Positions 51,502-60,961 are shown, counted from the stretch's first letter. The stretch is 64,000 nt of DNA from Kribbella sp. NBC_00382 (GCF_036067295.1 NZ_CP107954.1:4650001-4714000), one strand, 5' to 3'. The notes: a model not told the origin generated them from the letters alone. Numbers and translations: made by a program.

Positions 51502-52326
51502 ATGGCTCCCGACAGCCCGGATCCCGCTCCGGAGTTCGACACTTCCCAACCGACCATCGCGCGCGTCTACGACGCGTTGCTCGGTGGCAAGGACAACTTC
51601 GCAGCCGACCGCGAGGGTGCGGCGACCTACCTGAAGTACGTTCCGGATGCCGGCCGTTGCGCGATCGACAACCGGGACGCGCTGGTCAAGGGTGTGCAGT
51701 ACCTGGTGCGCCAGGCGGGGATCGACCAGTTCCTGGACATCGGCTCCGGCCTGCCGACGCAGAAGAACACGCACCAGGCGGCGCAGGAGATCAACTCCGA
51801 GGCCAAGGTCGCGTACGTCGACAAGGACCCGATCGTGCTCGCCCACGGGCGCGCGCTGCTGGCGACCAACGACAGCACCATCGTCGTCACCGCCGACCTG
51901 CGGCAGCCGAAGGAGATCCTCGACAACGAGGAGATCAAGGCGCACCTGGACTGGGACCGCCCGATCGCGCTGATGATCGTCGGCATCCACATGCACTTCC
52001 ACGACGACGAGCTGCCGGACGAGTGGGTCCGCACGATCATGGACACGCTGGCCCCGGGCAGCTACCTGTTCATCACCGACTTCGTCGACACCGGTGAGCC
52101 GCTGCAGAAGGCGATCGAGCAGGCCGGTCTGGAGAGCCTGGGCAACGGCTGGATCCGGACCCCGGAGCGGATCACCGAGCACTTCCTCGGTCTGCCGCTG
52201 ATCCCGCCGGGCCTGGACTTCCTGGCCCGCTGGTTCCCGGAGGACCCGGACGGCGACGTGCCGGACGTCGAGGACCTGCAGCCGTACCAGCGGATCCTGA
52301 TGGCCGGAATCGCCAAGAAGGGCTGA
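51502..52326 (+). CDS. SAM-dependent methyltransferase, DUF574/Methyltransf_19 family
   Basis: A 274-residue methyltransferase of the actinomycete DUF574 family. IARVYDALLGGKDNFAADR is the family opening; the SAM loop is FLDIGSGLPTQKNTHQ. Substrate is unknown; these genes often neighbour Scr1/DUF397 genes in Streptomyces. ATG 51502 follows GAAGG by 8 nt; an in-frame ATG at 51463 overlaps the -10 box. A terminator follows at 52348. Confidence 0.9.
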   Translation: MAPDSPDPAPEFDTSQPTIARVYDALLGGKDNFAADREGAATYLKYVPDAGRCAIDNRDALVKGVQYLVRQAGIDQFLDIGSGLPTQKNTHQAAQEINSEAKVAYVDKDPIVLAHGRALLATNDSTIVVTADLRQPKEILDNEEIKAHLDWDRPIALMIVGIHMHFHDDELPDEWVRTIMDTLAPGSYLFITDFVDTGEPLQKAIEQAGLESLGNGWIRTPERITEHFLGLPLIPPGLDFLARWFPEDPDGDVPDVEDLQPYQRILMAGIAKKG

Positions 52327-52347
52327 CCCCAGCCCATCGGCCTCGGA

Positions 52348-52375
52348 GGCGCGCATCCCACAGGGGGTGCGCGCC
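52348..52375 (+). terminator. terminator after the methyltransferase gene
   Basis: GGCGCGCATCCC pairs with GGGGTGCGCGCC (one G-T pair) around ACAG, followed by a pyrimidine run; 22 bp after the stop. Confidence 0.85.
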
Positions 52376-52503
52376 TTCTGCTTTCCCTGGGGTACTTCGT
52401 TGCCAACTCGCCCTTGTCGATTGTGACTGTGGGCGTCGGGTACCGGCACAATGAGCAGTGAGACAGCCTCGAGCAACGGAGTACTGACGTTTCTGCGTTC
52501 CGG

Positions 52504-53337
52504 ATGATCAGGACGGTGCCCGCCGACGCGGTGGCCATCGTGCGGTTCTACCCGCCGATGGTGATCTGCTTCGCGGCCGCGCTGGCTGGTACGGCGCTCG
52601 TCTTCGACGTCTTCTACCTGGCCGCGAACCCTGGGCTCGGGCTGGCCATGGTCTACACCGTTCCGGTACTGGCCGGGCTGATCGCCGGACTGGTCGCTGC
52701 CGCTGACGACGTCGAGCTGGAACGTCGCGTGCTGGTCTGGACGATCGCGGCGACCGTTGCCGTCGGCATCACCAACGCCGTCGTGCTGGCGCTGATCGCG
52801 GCGATGCGGCGGACCAACCCGTCGGATTGGAAGTCGGGCGGACAGTCGGTGCTGTTCGCCGCTTGTACGGTGTTCGCCGTCGCGGTGATGGTGGTGGTGG
52901 TCGGTGGACTGATCGGTGTGCTGGGCATCGACCTCAAGACGAGGCTGCCGAAGAAGAAGTCCGTGGCGCCAGCGCCCGCGGCGATTCTGCGGTCGAAGCC
53001 GATGGTGAGTAAAGAGGCGGCTGCTCGCGCGAAGCCGGTACGGGCCGAGTCGGACGACCAGGGCGATCTGCTGCTGGACGGATCAGGCGATGGGGAAGGC
53101 GAGCTGCTGGAGGAGGCCGGTGAATCCGGCCGTCGCGTCGAGCCGGTCTCCGCGCTCACGCCGCCGTCGTTCCTGCCACCGCTCCCGAAGGTCATCGACC
53201 TCGACGAGGCCCGCCCGGTCACCCCGTGGACCGAAGGCACCGGCCACGCCGACCGCCGCGGCTCGCGCTCCCGCCGCATCCCCGCAGTACCCCCCACCCG
53301 CCGCCCCCAACGCCCCGGCCGCCGCGGCGACCGCTGA
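52504..53337 (+). CDS. four-helix membrane protein with long charged cytoplasmic tail
   Basis: A 277-residue protein: four transmembrane helices in residues 15-145, then a disordered tail with acidic (DGSGDGEGELLEEAGE) and basic Arg-rich parts (SRSRRIPAVPPTRRPQR). No family recognised. Such tails often bind partners or nucleic acid at the membrane; that is speculation. Confidence 0.7.
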   Translation: MIRTVPADAVAIVRFYPPMVICFAAALAGTALVFDVFYLAANPGLGLAMVYTVPVLAGLIAGLVAAADDVELERRVLVWTIAATVAVGITNAVVLALIAAMRRTNPSDWKSGGQSVLFAACTVFAVAVMVVVVGGLIGVLGIDLKTRLPKKKSVAPAPAAILRSKPMVSKEAAARAKPVRAESDDQGDLLLDGSGDGEGELLEEAGESGRRVEPVSALTPPSFLPPLPKVIDLDEARPVTPWTEGTGHADRRGSRSRRIPAVPPTRRPQRPGRRGDR

Positions 53338-53488
53338 GCCAGCGCCGGTCGCCCCAGCGTCTCGGCCTCCGTAGCATGCGCTGACCGAGCTAACCGTCGC
53401 GCCCGCCGCCCGGTCATGGCGGGCGCTGAGGGTGCCGTCGTTGGCCGGGCCGTACGGCGGGCGGGTGGAGTAGACGTAGCCTGCGAGG

Positions 53489-54613
53489 GTGACCTGGGAT
53501 CTGGTGATAGTCGGGGCTGGGCCGGCGGGGGCTGCGGCTGCGTTGGGGGCGTTGGCGGTTGAGCCTGGGTTGTCGGTGTTGTTGCTTGATCGGCAGGAGT
53601 TTCCGCGGGACAAGGCGTGTGGGGATGGGATTGCTCCGCAGGTTTTTGATCTGTTGGCGGAGGTTGGGGTTACGGGGGTGGTCGACGACCGGACGCCGAT
53701 TCGCCGGCTCTCGCTGCGGCGTGGATCGCTTGGGGTTGATCGGATGATGGCGCGGCCGGCATACGTGGTTCCGCGGGCTGTGTTCGACGCGCGGCTGGTT
53801 TTGGCGGCGGTGGACGCGGGGGCGGTACTGCGGAAGCAGCGCGTGACTCGGGTTGAGGTGCAGCGGTCGTCGGTGCGCGTTGATGACGTCGACGCACGGA
53901 TGGTGGTGGGTGCGGATGGGGCGTACTCGCTCGTCCGAGGGGCGTTGGGGATCGCGGGCGGGCCGGTGGCGTTGGCGTTGCGGGGATATGCGCCGACGCC
54001 TTCGGGGAGGGCTGAGCAGCAGGTGATCGTGTTCGGGACGGCGCGGCAGCCGTCGTATGCGTGGTCGTTCGATCGTGGGGACGGCTGGTCGAATGTTGGG
54101 TACGGCGAGCAGCTCAGGGCTGGGCGGGAGCGGCCCACTCGCGCCGGGCTGCTCCGTGAGCTCGAAGTGTTGTTGCCTGGAGCAACTGATGGGGCTGTGG
54201 ACTGGCGCGGGCATCATCTGCCGCTGGCCTCGTGGAGGTGGCGGCCGGAGACAGGGCGGGTGATGCTGGTGGGTGACGCGGCTGGGCTGATCAACCCGAT
54301 GACGGGTGAGGGGATCTACTACGCGATCGCCACCGGGATGCTGGCGGGGCGGGCTGCGGTCGGTGCGCTGCGGCGGGGCTCGGGCGATGCAGGCACGGAG
54401 TACCGGCGGTCGGTGGGAGCGTTGCTGGGGAGACACCTGCGGGATACGGCATTCGCTGCCCGGCTGACTCGGTCGGGGCGGGTGCTCGACGCGGGAATCA
54501 GAGCGTCGGCGGCGGATCAGGTTGTGTTCGACAACCTCGTCGAGATCGGCCTCGCCGATGGCGTACTACGATCCGCCGCGCTCCGCCGGATCGTCGGACA
54601 CCTGGCGCGATGA
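53489..54613 (+). CDS. FAD-dependent geranylgeranyl-reductase family protein
   Basis: A 374-residue flavoprotein of the geranylgeranyl reductase/GGR group, which reduces isoprenoid double bonds (menaquinone tail or lipid). FAD motif DLVIVGAGPAGAAAALGAL at the N-terminus, FPRDKACGDGIAPQ is the family CxGD-type region, and VMLVGDAAGLINPMTGEGIYYAI is the second FAD motif. GTG 53489 lies 6 nt after TAGCCT (53477-53482), a leaderless arrangement. No isoprenoid genes are adjacent. Confidence 0.88.
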   Translation: MTWDLVIVGAGPAGAAAALGALAVEPGLSVLLLDRQEFPRDKACGDGIAPQVFDLLAEVGVTGVVDDRTPIRRLSLRRGSLGVDRMMARPAYVVPRAVFDARLVLAAVDAGAVLRKQRVTRVEVQRSSVRVDDVDARMVVGADGAYSLVRGALGIAGGPVALALRGYAPTPSGRAEQQVIVFGTARQPSYAWSFDRGDGWSNVGYGEQLRAGRERPTRAGLLRELEVLLPGATDGAVDWRGHHLPLASWRWRPETGRVMLVGDAAGLINPMTGEGIYYAIATGMLAGRAAVGALRRGSGDAGTEYRRSVGALLGRHLRDTAFAARLTRSGRVLDAGIRASAADQVVFDNLVEIGLADGVLRSAALRRIVGHLAR

Positions 54614-54650
54614 GTCGCCGCGGCGCTGGGCGCGGCTGAGCCGACGTTGG

Positions 54651-55631
54651 TCAGGGCGCGGCTGAGCCGGCGCTGGTCAGGGCGTGGCGTTGGGTGTCGG
54701 TTAGGCGGGTGACGGTCACGGTGTAGGTGTCGGGGGCGACTGTGGTCAGGGCCAGGGGGTCGGTGTCGTAGGTCTGGGCGGTGGTGAGGGCGGTCGTGAC
54801 TCGGGCGAGTGGCCAGGTGAGGGCGGCGGCTAGTTGGGGGGCGGTTAGGGGGCGGGCGGCGTGGATCAGGGCGGCCAGGATGGTGGCGGTGTCTTCGGCG
54901 GCCTCGGGGTCGGGGCCGAGGCCTGACATGTCGTCGCTGAGGTGCTGGAAGAACTGGCTCATTCGTTCGAGGCGTTCGCCTGCGGGAGTTGACGGGTCTA
55001 GGAGTTCGGCGCCTTTGCGGGCGGTGCCGGCCCAGTTGGCGTTGGCGCGGGCGCTGGTCCGCCAGGCCTGGATCCAGATGTCCTCGGCGATCAGATAGCG
55101 CTCGTGGCGGCCGGCCGGATCTGGTTCGCGGCGCGCCAGTTCGAGGCCCTCCAGGTAGGTGATCGCCTTGGAGATGGAGGCGGGGCTGACCTTGAGCTCG
55201 CGGACCAGGTCGGCGGCGGTGAGGCTGGGGGCGTCAGCGGTGTAGAGGTGGGCGAGGACGCGCGACGCCATCCGGGGCAGGCCGGTCTCGACCATGGTCT
55301 CGGCGAATAGTTCGGCGTACTCGCGGACGGCGGCGCGGTCGCGACCGTAGGCGTCCTTGGTGGGAGCTTCCGTCTCAGGTGCAGGGTGCTTGCGGCGGCG
55401 GGCTCGGGAGCTTGTGGCGAGGTGGGCGTGTTCGGCGCGGTAGCCGGTGCGGCCGCCGTTGCGGGTGACCTCGCGGCTGATCGTCGAGGTGGGGCGGTCG
55501 AGCTCGCGCGCGATCTCGGCGTACCCATGGCCCTCAATTAACCGGGTGGCGATCAGCCGGCGGTCCTGCTGGGTCAGCCGTCCTCCCGGCATCGGCGGTC
55601 TCCCTGGGTTTGCGTTCGCGGTCAAAGTCAT
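54651..55631 (-). CDS. transcriptional regulator: HTH_38 (IS30-type) domain fused to MarR-type winged helix
   Basis: A 326-residue regulator with two different DNA-binding units. Residues about 18-65 (LTQQDRRLIATRLIEGHGYA, EIARELDRPTSTISREVTRN) match the HTH_38 domain of IS30 transposases; residues about 105-175 are MarR/GbsR-like (LTAADLVRELKVSPASISKA, ITYLEGLELARREPD). No transposase catalytic domain is present. ATG 55631 is 4 nt from a TATTGT -10 box. Divergent from an ABC-2 exporter, which it probably controls. Confidence 0.85.
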   Translation of the reverse strand: MTLTANANPGRPPMPGGRLTQQDRRLIATRLIEGHGYAEIARELDRPTSTISREVTRNGGRTGYRAEHAHLATSSRARRRKHPAPETEAPTKDAYGRDRAAVREYAELFAETMVETGLPRMASRVLAHLYTADAPSLTAADLVRELKVSPASISKAITYLEGLELARREPDPAGRHERYLIAEDIWIQAWRTSARANANWAGTARKGAELLDPSTPAGERLERMSQFFQHLSDDMSGLGPDPEAAEDTATILAALIHAARPLTAPQLAAALTWPLARVTTALTTAQTYDTDPLALTTVAPDTYTVTVTRLTDTQRHALTSAGSAAP

Positions 55632-55721
55632 TGCAACAATAGCCCAGGGTTCCCAAATAAAAGAGAGTTCGCAGCCAGAGGATCGTTGCCGACAGTAGAA
55701 ACGCAACGTAGCTTCCGGGGT

Positions 55722-56600
55722 ATGACTGAGGTTGTTCTCGAGGTGGACGGGCTGCGGATGCGGTACGGCGCCACCGACGTGCTGCATGACGTGACGCTGC
55801 GGGCGCGGCGGGGTGAAGTACTGGCGTTGCTCGGTCCGAACGGGGCGGGCAAGACGACGACGATCGAGATCCTGGAGGGTTTCCGGCTGCGGTCGGCCGG
55901 GCGGGTCTCGGTCCTCGGAGTGGATCCGGCCGAGGGCGACGAGCGGTGGCGGGCGCGGCTGGGCGTAGTACTGCAATCGTGGCGGGACCACGGCAAGTGG
56001 CGGGTGCGGGAGTTGCTCAAGCATCTTGGCGAGTACTACGCGCCGTACTCGACCGCCGCGGTGCAACGGCCGTGGGACGCCGATGAGCTGATCGAAGCGG
56101 TCGGGCTCACCGAGCATGCGGGGCAAAAGATCAAGACGTTGTCGGGTGGGCAGCGGCGCCGGCTCGATGTTGCGATCGGGATCGTCGGGCGGCCGGAGGT
56201 GCTGTTCCTCGACGAGCCGACGGCTGGGTTCGATCCGGTGGCGCGGCATGAGTTCCATGAGTTGGTGGCTCGGCTGGCGGCGGAGGAGGGGACGACGGTG
56301 CTGCTGACGACCCACGATCTCGACGAGGCCGGCAAGCTGGCCGATCGCATCCTGATACTGGCCGGCGGGCGGATCGTTGCCGCTGGCACCGAAGCCGAGT
56401 TGACCCGGCTGATCGCGGGGCAGGACGAGGTTCGGTGGACTGTCGACGGGCAGCGCTTCACCGAGTCGGTTGGTGAGTCGACGGCGTTCGTACGCGGGCT
56501 GTTCAGCCAGTACGGCGAGGCGCTGACGGAGCTGGAGGTCCGGCGGGCGACGCTCGAGGACACGTACCTGACCCTGGTACGACAGAACGAGGTGGCGTGA
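55722..56600 (+). CDS. ABC exporter ATP-binding protein (ABC-2 type)
   Basis: A 292-residue ATPase with Walker A GPNGAGKTTT, signature LSGGQRRRLDVAIG, Walker B VLFLDEPTAGFDP and switch His in TTHDLDEA. DrrA-like exporter component. TAGCTT (55709-55714) lies 7 nt before ATG 55722, so the transcript is probably leaderless. Overlaps the permease start. Substrate unknown; a drug or lipid is usual. Confidence 0.93.
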   Translation: MTEVVLEVDGLRMRYGATDVLHDVTLRARRGEVLALLGPNGAGKTTTIEILEGFRLRSAGRVSVLGVDPAEGDERWRARLGVVLQSWRDHGKWRVRELLKHLGEYYAPYSTAAVQRPWDADELIEAVGLTEHAGQKIKTLSGGQRRRLDVAIGIVGRPEVLFLDEPTAGFDPVARHEFHELVARLAAEEGTTVLLTTHDLDEAGKLADRILILAGGRIVAAGTEAELTRLIAGQDEVRWTVDGQRFTESVGESTAFVRGLFSQYGEALTELEVRRATLEDTYLTLVRQNEVA

Positions 56601-57439
56601 TGAGCCCGCGGACGATGGCGATCCGGACCGGCTGGCGGCGGGGCGTGATCGAGCTGCGGCAGTCCTTCACGAACCCGGGCGAGCTGGTCAGCCACTTCCT
56701 CTGGCCGGTGCTCCTGCTGATCGCCCTGTACTTCCTGCGCGACAAGTCTTTTGGAACGACCGGTTTCGGGCTGGGCGCGTTGGCGTTGCCGAGCATGCTT
56801 GGGATGAACGCGGCGATGGGCATGATCAGCATGAGCCAGCAGCTCACCGCCGATCGCGAGGACGGCACGCTGCTGCGGGCGAAGGCGACGCCCAACGGCA
56901 TGCTCGGGTACTTGGTGAGCAAGGTCGTCTCGGTGGCGGGTGGGCTGATCGTCGACCTGGCGATCCTGCTGATCCCGGGGCTGTTGATCATCGATGGACT
57001 TGCGGTGAATCGGCCGTGGACCCTGCTGTGGGTGCTGCTGCTCGGGTTGCTGGCGACCTTGCCGATCGGGGCCGTACTGGGGTCGGTGTTCACGAGTGCG
57101 CGGTCGCAGGGGTTGATCCAGTTGCCGGTGCTGGCGCTGATCGGGATCTCGGGGATCTTTTACCCGGTGACGGCGTTGCCGGGGTGGTTGGAGTTCGTGG
57201 CGCAGTTGACGCCGATCTACTGGCTCGGGCTGGGGATGCGGTCGGCGTTGCTGCCGGGGGATGCGGTCGCGGTGGAGGTCGGCGAGTCTTGGCGGCATTT
57301 GGAGACGGTGGGGGTGCTCGGCGTGTGGGCGGTTGTTGGGTTGCTGGTGGCTCCCGTCGTACTGCGTCGGATGGCGCGGCGGGAGTCGGGGTCGAGCGTG
57401 GCCGGTCGTCGGGAGAAGGCGTTGCAGCGGATCGGATGA
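56600..57439 (+). CDS. ABC-2 type exporter permease
   Basis: A 279-residue inner-membrane permease of six helices with the conserved late block GISGIFYPVTALPGWLEFVAQLTP (only in part quoted: SGIFYPVTALPGWL). TGATG overlap couples it to the ATPase. Forms a DrrAB-like exporter. Confidence 0.92.
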   Translation: MSPRTMAIRTGWRRGVIELRQSFTNPGELVSHFLWPVLLLIALYFLRDKSFGTTGFGLGALALPSMLGMNAAMGMISMSQQLTADREDGTLLRAKATPNGMLGYLVSKVVSVAGGLIVDLAILLIPGLLIIDGLAVNRPWTLLWVLLLGLLATLPIGAVLGSVFTSARSQGLIQLPVLALIGISGIFYPVTALPGWLEFVAQLTPIYWLGLGMRSALLPGDAVAVEVGESWRHLETVGVLGVWAVVGLLVAPVVLRRMARRESGSSVAGRREKALQRIG

Positions 57440-57475
57440 GCTCGGTTGCCCGGCGCCAAGGCGCTTGCGGAGTAC

Positions 57476-58477
57476 TCAGTGGGTTAGCGGCAGTCCGAGG
57501 AGTTCGAAGTGTTCGGGGCCGATGAACGAGGTCACGGCGGCGATCTTGTCGTCGCGCAAGGTCAGGACGGTGATCGACCAGGCGGTGTGCTCGCTGTCGG
57601 GCGTCATGCCGAGGTAGCCGGCGATCGCGGGCTGGCCGTTGGCGGTGGTCGCGAGGTTGTGCCAGCTCGGGCAGCGCGTCAGTGGGACCTCGGTGGCGAA
57701 ATCCATCACGGCGGCTCGCCCCGAGTACCAGTGGCCGAGCGGCGGCATCGACCAGGTGACGTCTTCGGTGAGCAGCGCGACGAGGGCGTCGGCATCGCCT
57801 TGCTCGAGGGCTGTCGAGTAGCTCGCGACCAGTTGCTGGACGCGTTCGTTGCCGAGGGCATGGATCGTCTGTTGCTGGCTTTGCTCGGGGACCTTGTCGG
57901 CGACGAGACGGCGGGCGCGTTGGAGGGCGCTGTTCACCGAGGCGGTCGAGGTGTCCATCATGGTGGCGATCTCGGCGGCGCTGAACCCTAGTACCTCGAA
58001 GAGCAGCAGTGCGGCGCGCTGGTTGCCGGGGAGGTGCTGGAGAGCGGCGACGAAGGCGAGCTCGACTGCTTCGCGCTGTTCGTAGCTCGCTGCGGGGGTG
58101 TCGCTGGGGTACGGACCGAGCCAGGCGATCTCGGTTCGCGGTGGGTCTTCGAGTACTGCGCGGTCGCTCGACGGGCTGAGGTCCATCGGGAGCGCACGGC
58201 GGCCGCGGCTCTCGACCAGGTCGAGACAGGTGCGGGTGGCAACGGTGTACAGCCAAGATCGGAGCGTACTGCGGCCTTCGAAGCGGGCGATCGCCTTCCA
58301 CGCCCGGAGCAACGCGTCCTGCAGAGCGTCGTCGGCATCGTGGGACGAACCGAGCATCCGGTAGCAATGCGCATGCAGCTCCCGCCGCAACGGCCCGACC
58401 AGCCGCGTGAACGCCGCGTCGTCGCCCTGCTGCGCCTTGGCGAGATCGGCTGTCGGGTCGAGGGAGGTTTCGCTCAC
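57476..58477 (-). CDS. ECF RNA polymerase sigma factor with C-terminal SnoaL-like domain
   Basis: A 333-residue sigma factor, longer than simple ECFs. Region 2 (RELHAHCYRMLGSSHDADDA, LQDALLRAWKAIARFEGRST) and region 4 (LQHLPGNQRAALLLFEVLGF, SAAEIATMMDTSTASVNSAL) are complete. The C-terminal 130 residues form an NTF2/SnoaL-like domain as in SigJ/SigX5-type factors, which work without an anti-sigma factor. GTG 58477 overlaps the hydrolase stop (GTGA), placing it in the acdS transcript. Confidence 0.9.
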   Translation of the reverse strand: MSETSLDPTADLAKAQQGDDAAFTRLVGPLRRELHAHCYRMLGSSHDADDALQDALLRAWKAIARFEGRSTLRSWLYTVATRTCLDLVESRGRRALPMDLSPSSDRAVLEDPPRTEIAWLGPYPSDTPAASYEQREAVELAFVAALQHLPGNQRAALLLFEVLGFSAAEIATMMDTSTASVNSALQRARRLVADKVPEQSQQQTIHALGNERVQQLVASYSTALEQGDADALVALLTEDVTWSMPPLGHWYSGRAAVMDFATEVPLTRCPSWHNLATTANGQPAIAGYLGMTPDSEHTAWSITVLTLRDDKIAAVTSFIGPEHFELLGLPLTH

Positions 58478-59256
58478 ACCGATGAGTCTGCCAGGAAGTC
58501 GAGGACCAGTTGGCTCGCGACGGATTGGAACTCGTGGAAGTAGGCATGGCGGGCATGGGGGATGACGTGGGCGCGGGCGTCGGGGATGCGGCTGGCGAGG
58601 AGGTCGGCGTTCGCGGCTGGGCTGAAGAGGTCGTCGGCGCCGTGGAGGATCAGGGTGGGGGACTTGATCGCGGGGAGTTCGTCCCAGGCGTCGTGGTTGT
58701 TGCTGGCGACGAGGTGACGACCTCGGGCGTACGTCGGCATGGTGGAGTCGCCCAATACGTAGTACGGGCCGGGGTGGTTGGCCAGCCAGGTTGGGGTGTA
58801 CATCAGGTCGAGCAGGATGCGGTCGCGTCCGGCCTGGTCTGCTCGGGCGAGGGCTTGGCGGATGTCCTGGCTGCGCTCGTAGCCGTGCTTCTTGCCGGGG
58901 GACGTGCAGCCGAGGACGAGTGATCGCACTCGCTCCGGATAGCGGATCGCGAGCCATTGGGCGACCCGCCCGCCCATCGAGGTGCCGTAGACGTCGATCG
59001 ACTCGATCCCTGCATCGTCCAGTACTGCGATCACGTCGTCGGCGAAACCCTCGGTGCTGTAGACGACGTCCGGGCGGTCGCTGTCGCCGGTACCGCGCCA
59101 ATCGAGGGTGATCGTTTGGCGCTCGAAATCTGCTCTGACCGGATCCCACCAGTGATGGCTGTTCGCCTGGCCGGCCAAGAGGAGCAATTGCGGGCCGTCG
59201 CCTTGGAGTTGGTAGGCGATCCGGGTTCCGTCGGCGGCAGTGGCCAGGTGGCCCAT
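58474..59256 (-). CDS. alpha/beta hydrolase
   Basis: A 260-residue cytoplasmic hydrolase; nucleophile Ser in VYGTSMGGRVAQW, acid Asp in LHGADDLFSP and His in IPHARHAYF. Resembles lactone, ester or C-C hydrolases; substrate unknown. Overlaps the acdS stop by one base and the sigma factor start by 4 bp, so three genes are tightly coupled. Confidence 0.9.
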   Translation of the reverse strand: MGHLATAADGTRIAYQLQGDGPQLLLLAGQANSHHWWDPVRADFERQTITLDWRGTGDSDRPDVVYSTEGFADDVIAVLDDAGIESIDVYGTSMGGRVAQWLAIRYPERVRSLVLGCTSPGKKHGYERSQDIRQALARADQAGRDRILLDLMYTPTWLANHPGPYYVLGDSTMPTYARGRHLVASNNHDAWDELPAIKSPTLILHGADDLFSPAANADLLASRIPDARAHVIPHARHAYFHEFQSVASQLVLDFLADSSV

Positions 59257-60266
59257 CAGTTCTTGAAGAGGGCGGAGTAGGCGTTCAGGGCTGATTGGCC
59301 GCCTAGGTGGGCGTAGAGGACGGTGGAGGTACGGGGGATTTCGGCGGTACGGACCAGGTCGATCAGGGCGGCCATGGATTTGCCTTCGTAGACGGGGTCG
59401 AGGATGACGCCTTCGAGCGAGCCGGTGAGGCGGATGGCGTCGAGGGTGGATTGGACGGGGATTCCGTAGTACTCGCCGGCCCAGCCTTCGAGGACGGTGA
59501 TCTCGTCGTCGCGGAGCTCGCGGGCGAGGCCGATCTTGGCCGCGGTGTGACGGGCGATCTTCTCCACCTGGGCGCGGGTCTCGTCGATCTTGGCGGAGGC
59601 GTCGATGCCGAGCACCCGGCGCGGGCGGTCCTGGCCGGCGAAGCCCGCGATCATGCCGGCGTGGGTCGAGCCGGTGACCGAGCAGACGACGATGGTGTCG
59701 AAGAAGACGCCCAGCGCTTCTTCTTGAGCCCGTACTTCGTCCGCCCAGTTCGCGAAGCCGAGGCCGCCGAGCGGGTGATCCGAGGCGCCGGCGGGGATCG
59801 CGTACGGGACACCGCCGCCGGAACGGATCTGCTCGAGTGCGTTCTCCCAGCTCTCCTTGAAGCCGATGCCGAAGCCTGCCTCGACGAGTTCGATGTCGGC
59901 GCCCATCACGCGGGAGAGCAGGATGTTGCCGACCCGGTCGTTGACCGCGTCGGGCCAGTCGACCCAGCTCTCCTGGACCAGTCGCGCTTTGAGCCCGAGT
60001 GAAGCGGCGACGGCTGCGACCTGGCGGGTGTGGTTGGACTGGATGCCGCCGATGGTGACGAGGTGGGTCGCGCCTTGGGCGAGCGCGTCGGGCACGAGGT
60101 ACTCGAGTTTGCGGGTCTTGTTGCCGCCGAATGCCAGGCCGGAGTTGCAGTCTTCGCGCTTGGCCCAGATCTGCGCTCCACCGAGGTGTTCCGTGAGGCG
60201 CTTGAGCGGATGCACCGGGCTGGGTCCGAAGGTGAGGGAGTGGCGGGGGAAGTCGCTCAGGCTCAT
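59256..60266 (-). CDS. acdS: 1-aminocyclopropane-1-carboxylate deaminase
   Basis: PLP enzyme that splits ACC, the plant ethylene precursor, into 2-oxobutanoate and ammonia. 336 residues, the usual length. Schiff-base Lys50 lies in [12 protein letters not shown], the nucleophile-binding SNHTRQVAA follows, and the late VYEGKSM and YAHLGGQSA keep the Glu and Leu that mark true ACC deaminases rather than D-cysteine desulfhydrase, where both are Thr. AGGAG lies 6 nt before ATG. A GntR gene directly upstream is its likely regulator. Suggests a plant-associated lifestyle. Confidence 0.94.
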   Translation of the reverse strand: MSLSDFPRHSLTFGPSPVHPLKRLTEHLGGAQIWAKREDCNSGLAFGGNKTRKLEYLVPDALAQGATHLVTIGGIQSNHTRQVAAVAASLGLKARLVQESWVDWPDAVNDRVGNILLSRVMGADIELVEAGFGIGFKESWENALEQIRSGGGVPYAIPAGASDHPLGGLGFANWADEVRAQEEALGVFFDTIVVCSVTGSTHAGMIAGFAGQDRPRRVLGIDASAKIDETRAQVEKIARHTAAKIGLARELRDDEITVLEGWAGEYYGIPVQSTLDAIRLTGSLEGVILDPVYEGKSMAALIDLVRTAEIPRTSTVLYAHLGGQSALNAYSALFKN

Positions 60267-60285
60267 AGATTGCTCCTGTTCGGCG

Positions 60286-60948
60286 TCAGTTGACGTCGTC
60301 GGCGAGGACGGGCTCTAGGGTCAGCCAGTTCTCGCGGGCGGTGTGGGCGGCGGCGTCGGCGTTGCCCTCGATGGCATTGGTGAGGATCTTGTCGTGCAGG
60401 GCGGCCGAGGCGCGGCCGCTGAGGGAGGCGAACCGGATTCGCTCGATCCGGCGGAGCATCGGGGTCACCTGTTCGAGGACCGAGCGGATCATCGGGTTCG
60501 CGCACGCCTCCACGGCGACCTCGTGGAAGTCGTCGTCGGCGGCGAGGGCAGCGTCGACGTCGTTGGCGCGGAGGGCGTTGCGGAAGCGCCGGTTCGCGCC
60601 GCGCATCGCCCGGAACTCCTGCTCGGTCATCAGCGGTACCGCCTCCCGGACCGCGAGCTCGTGCATCGCGGCGGCGACCAGCTGGGCCGATCGCGCCTCG
60701 CGGACGTTGAGCGGGCTGACGATCGTGAAACGGCCGGGCTTGGTCTGCACCAGGCCGGATTGCTCCAACCGGGCGAGCGCCTCGCGAATCGGAGTACGGC
60801 TGATGCCTAGCCAGGCGACGAGATCGGGGTCGTTCAGCCGCTCGCCGGGCGCGAGGGTGCCGTCGACGATCGCGTCGCGGATCGCGCGATAGGCGTCGTC
60901 GCGGAGCAACGACCTGGCGACAACACCCTGAGATTCCGGAACCGGCAT
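60286..60948 (-). CDS. GntR/FadR (FCD) family regulator of acdS
   Basis: A 220-residue regulator with N-terminal winged helix ([40 protein letters not shown]) and an FCD effector domain with metal-binding His ([19 protein letters not shown]). Ends 19 bp before acdS on the same strand. ATG 60948 touches a perfect palindrome, giving autoregulation a simple route. Upstream frame to 60984 would run through that palindrome. Confidence 0.92.
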   Translation of the reverse strand: MPVPESQGVVARSLLRDDAYRAIRDAIVDGTLAPGERLNDPDLVAWLGISRTPIREALARLEQSGLVQTKPGRFTIVSPLNVREARSAQLVAAAMHELAVREAVPLMTEQEFRAMRGANRRFRNALRANDVDAALAADDDFHEVAVEACANPMIRSVLEQVTPMLRRIERIRFASLSGRASAALHDKILTNAIEGNADAAAHTARENWLTLEPVLADDVN

Positions 60949-60961
60949 GCAATATATTGCA
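60948..60961. promoter_or_regulatory. GntR operator palindrome
   Basis: TGCAATATATTGCA, a perfect 14-bp palindrome and AT-rich in GC-rich DNA, abuts the GntR start codon and overlaps the only -10-like sequence there. FCD-type GntR proteins bind such sites. It also lies between the EamA stop and gntR. Confidence 0.65.

Noticed and set aside
54651-55631. IS30 transposase
   Set aside because: Only the HTH_38 domain is present; the DDE catalytic domain is replaced by a MarR-type domain and no terminal inverted repeats were seen.
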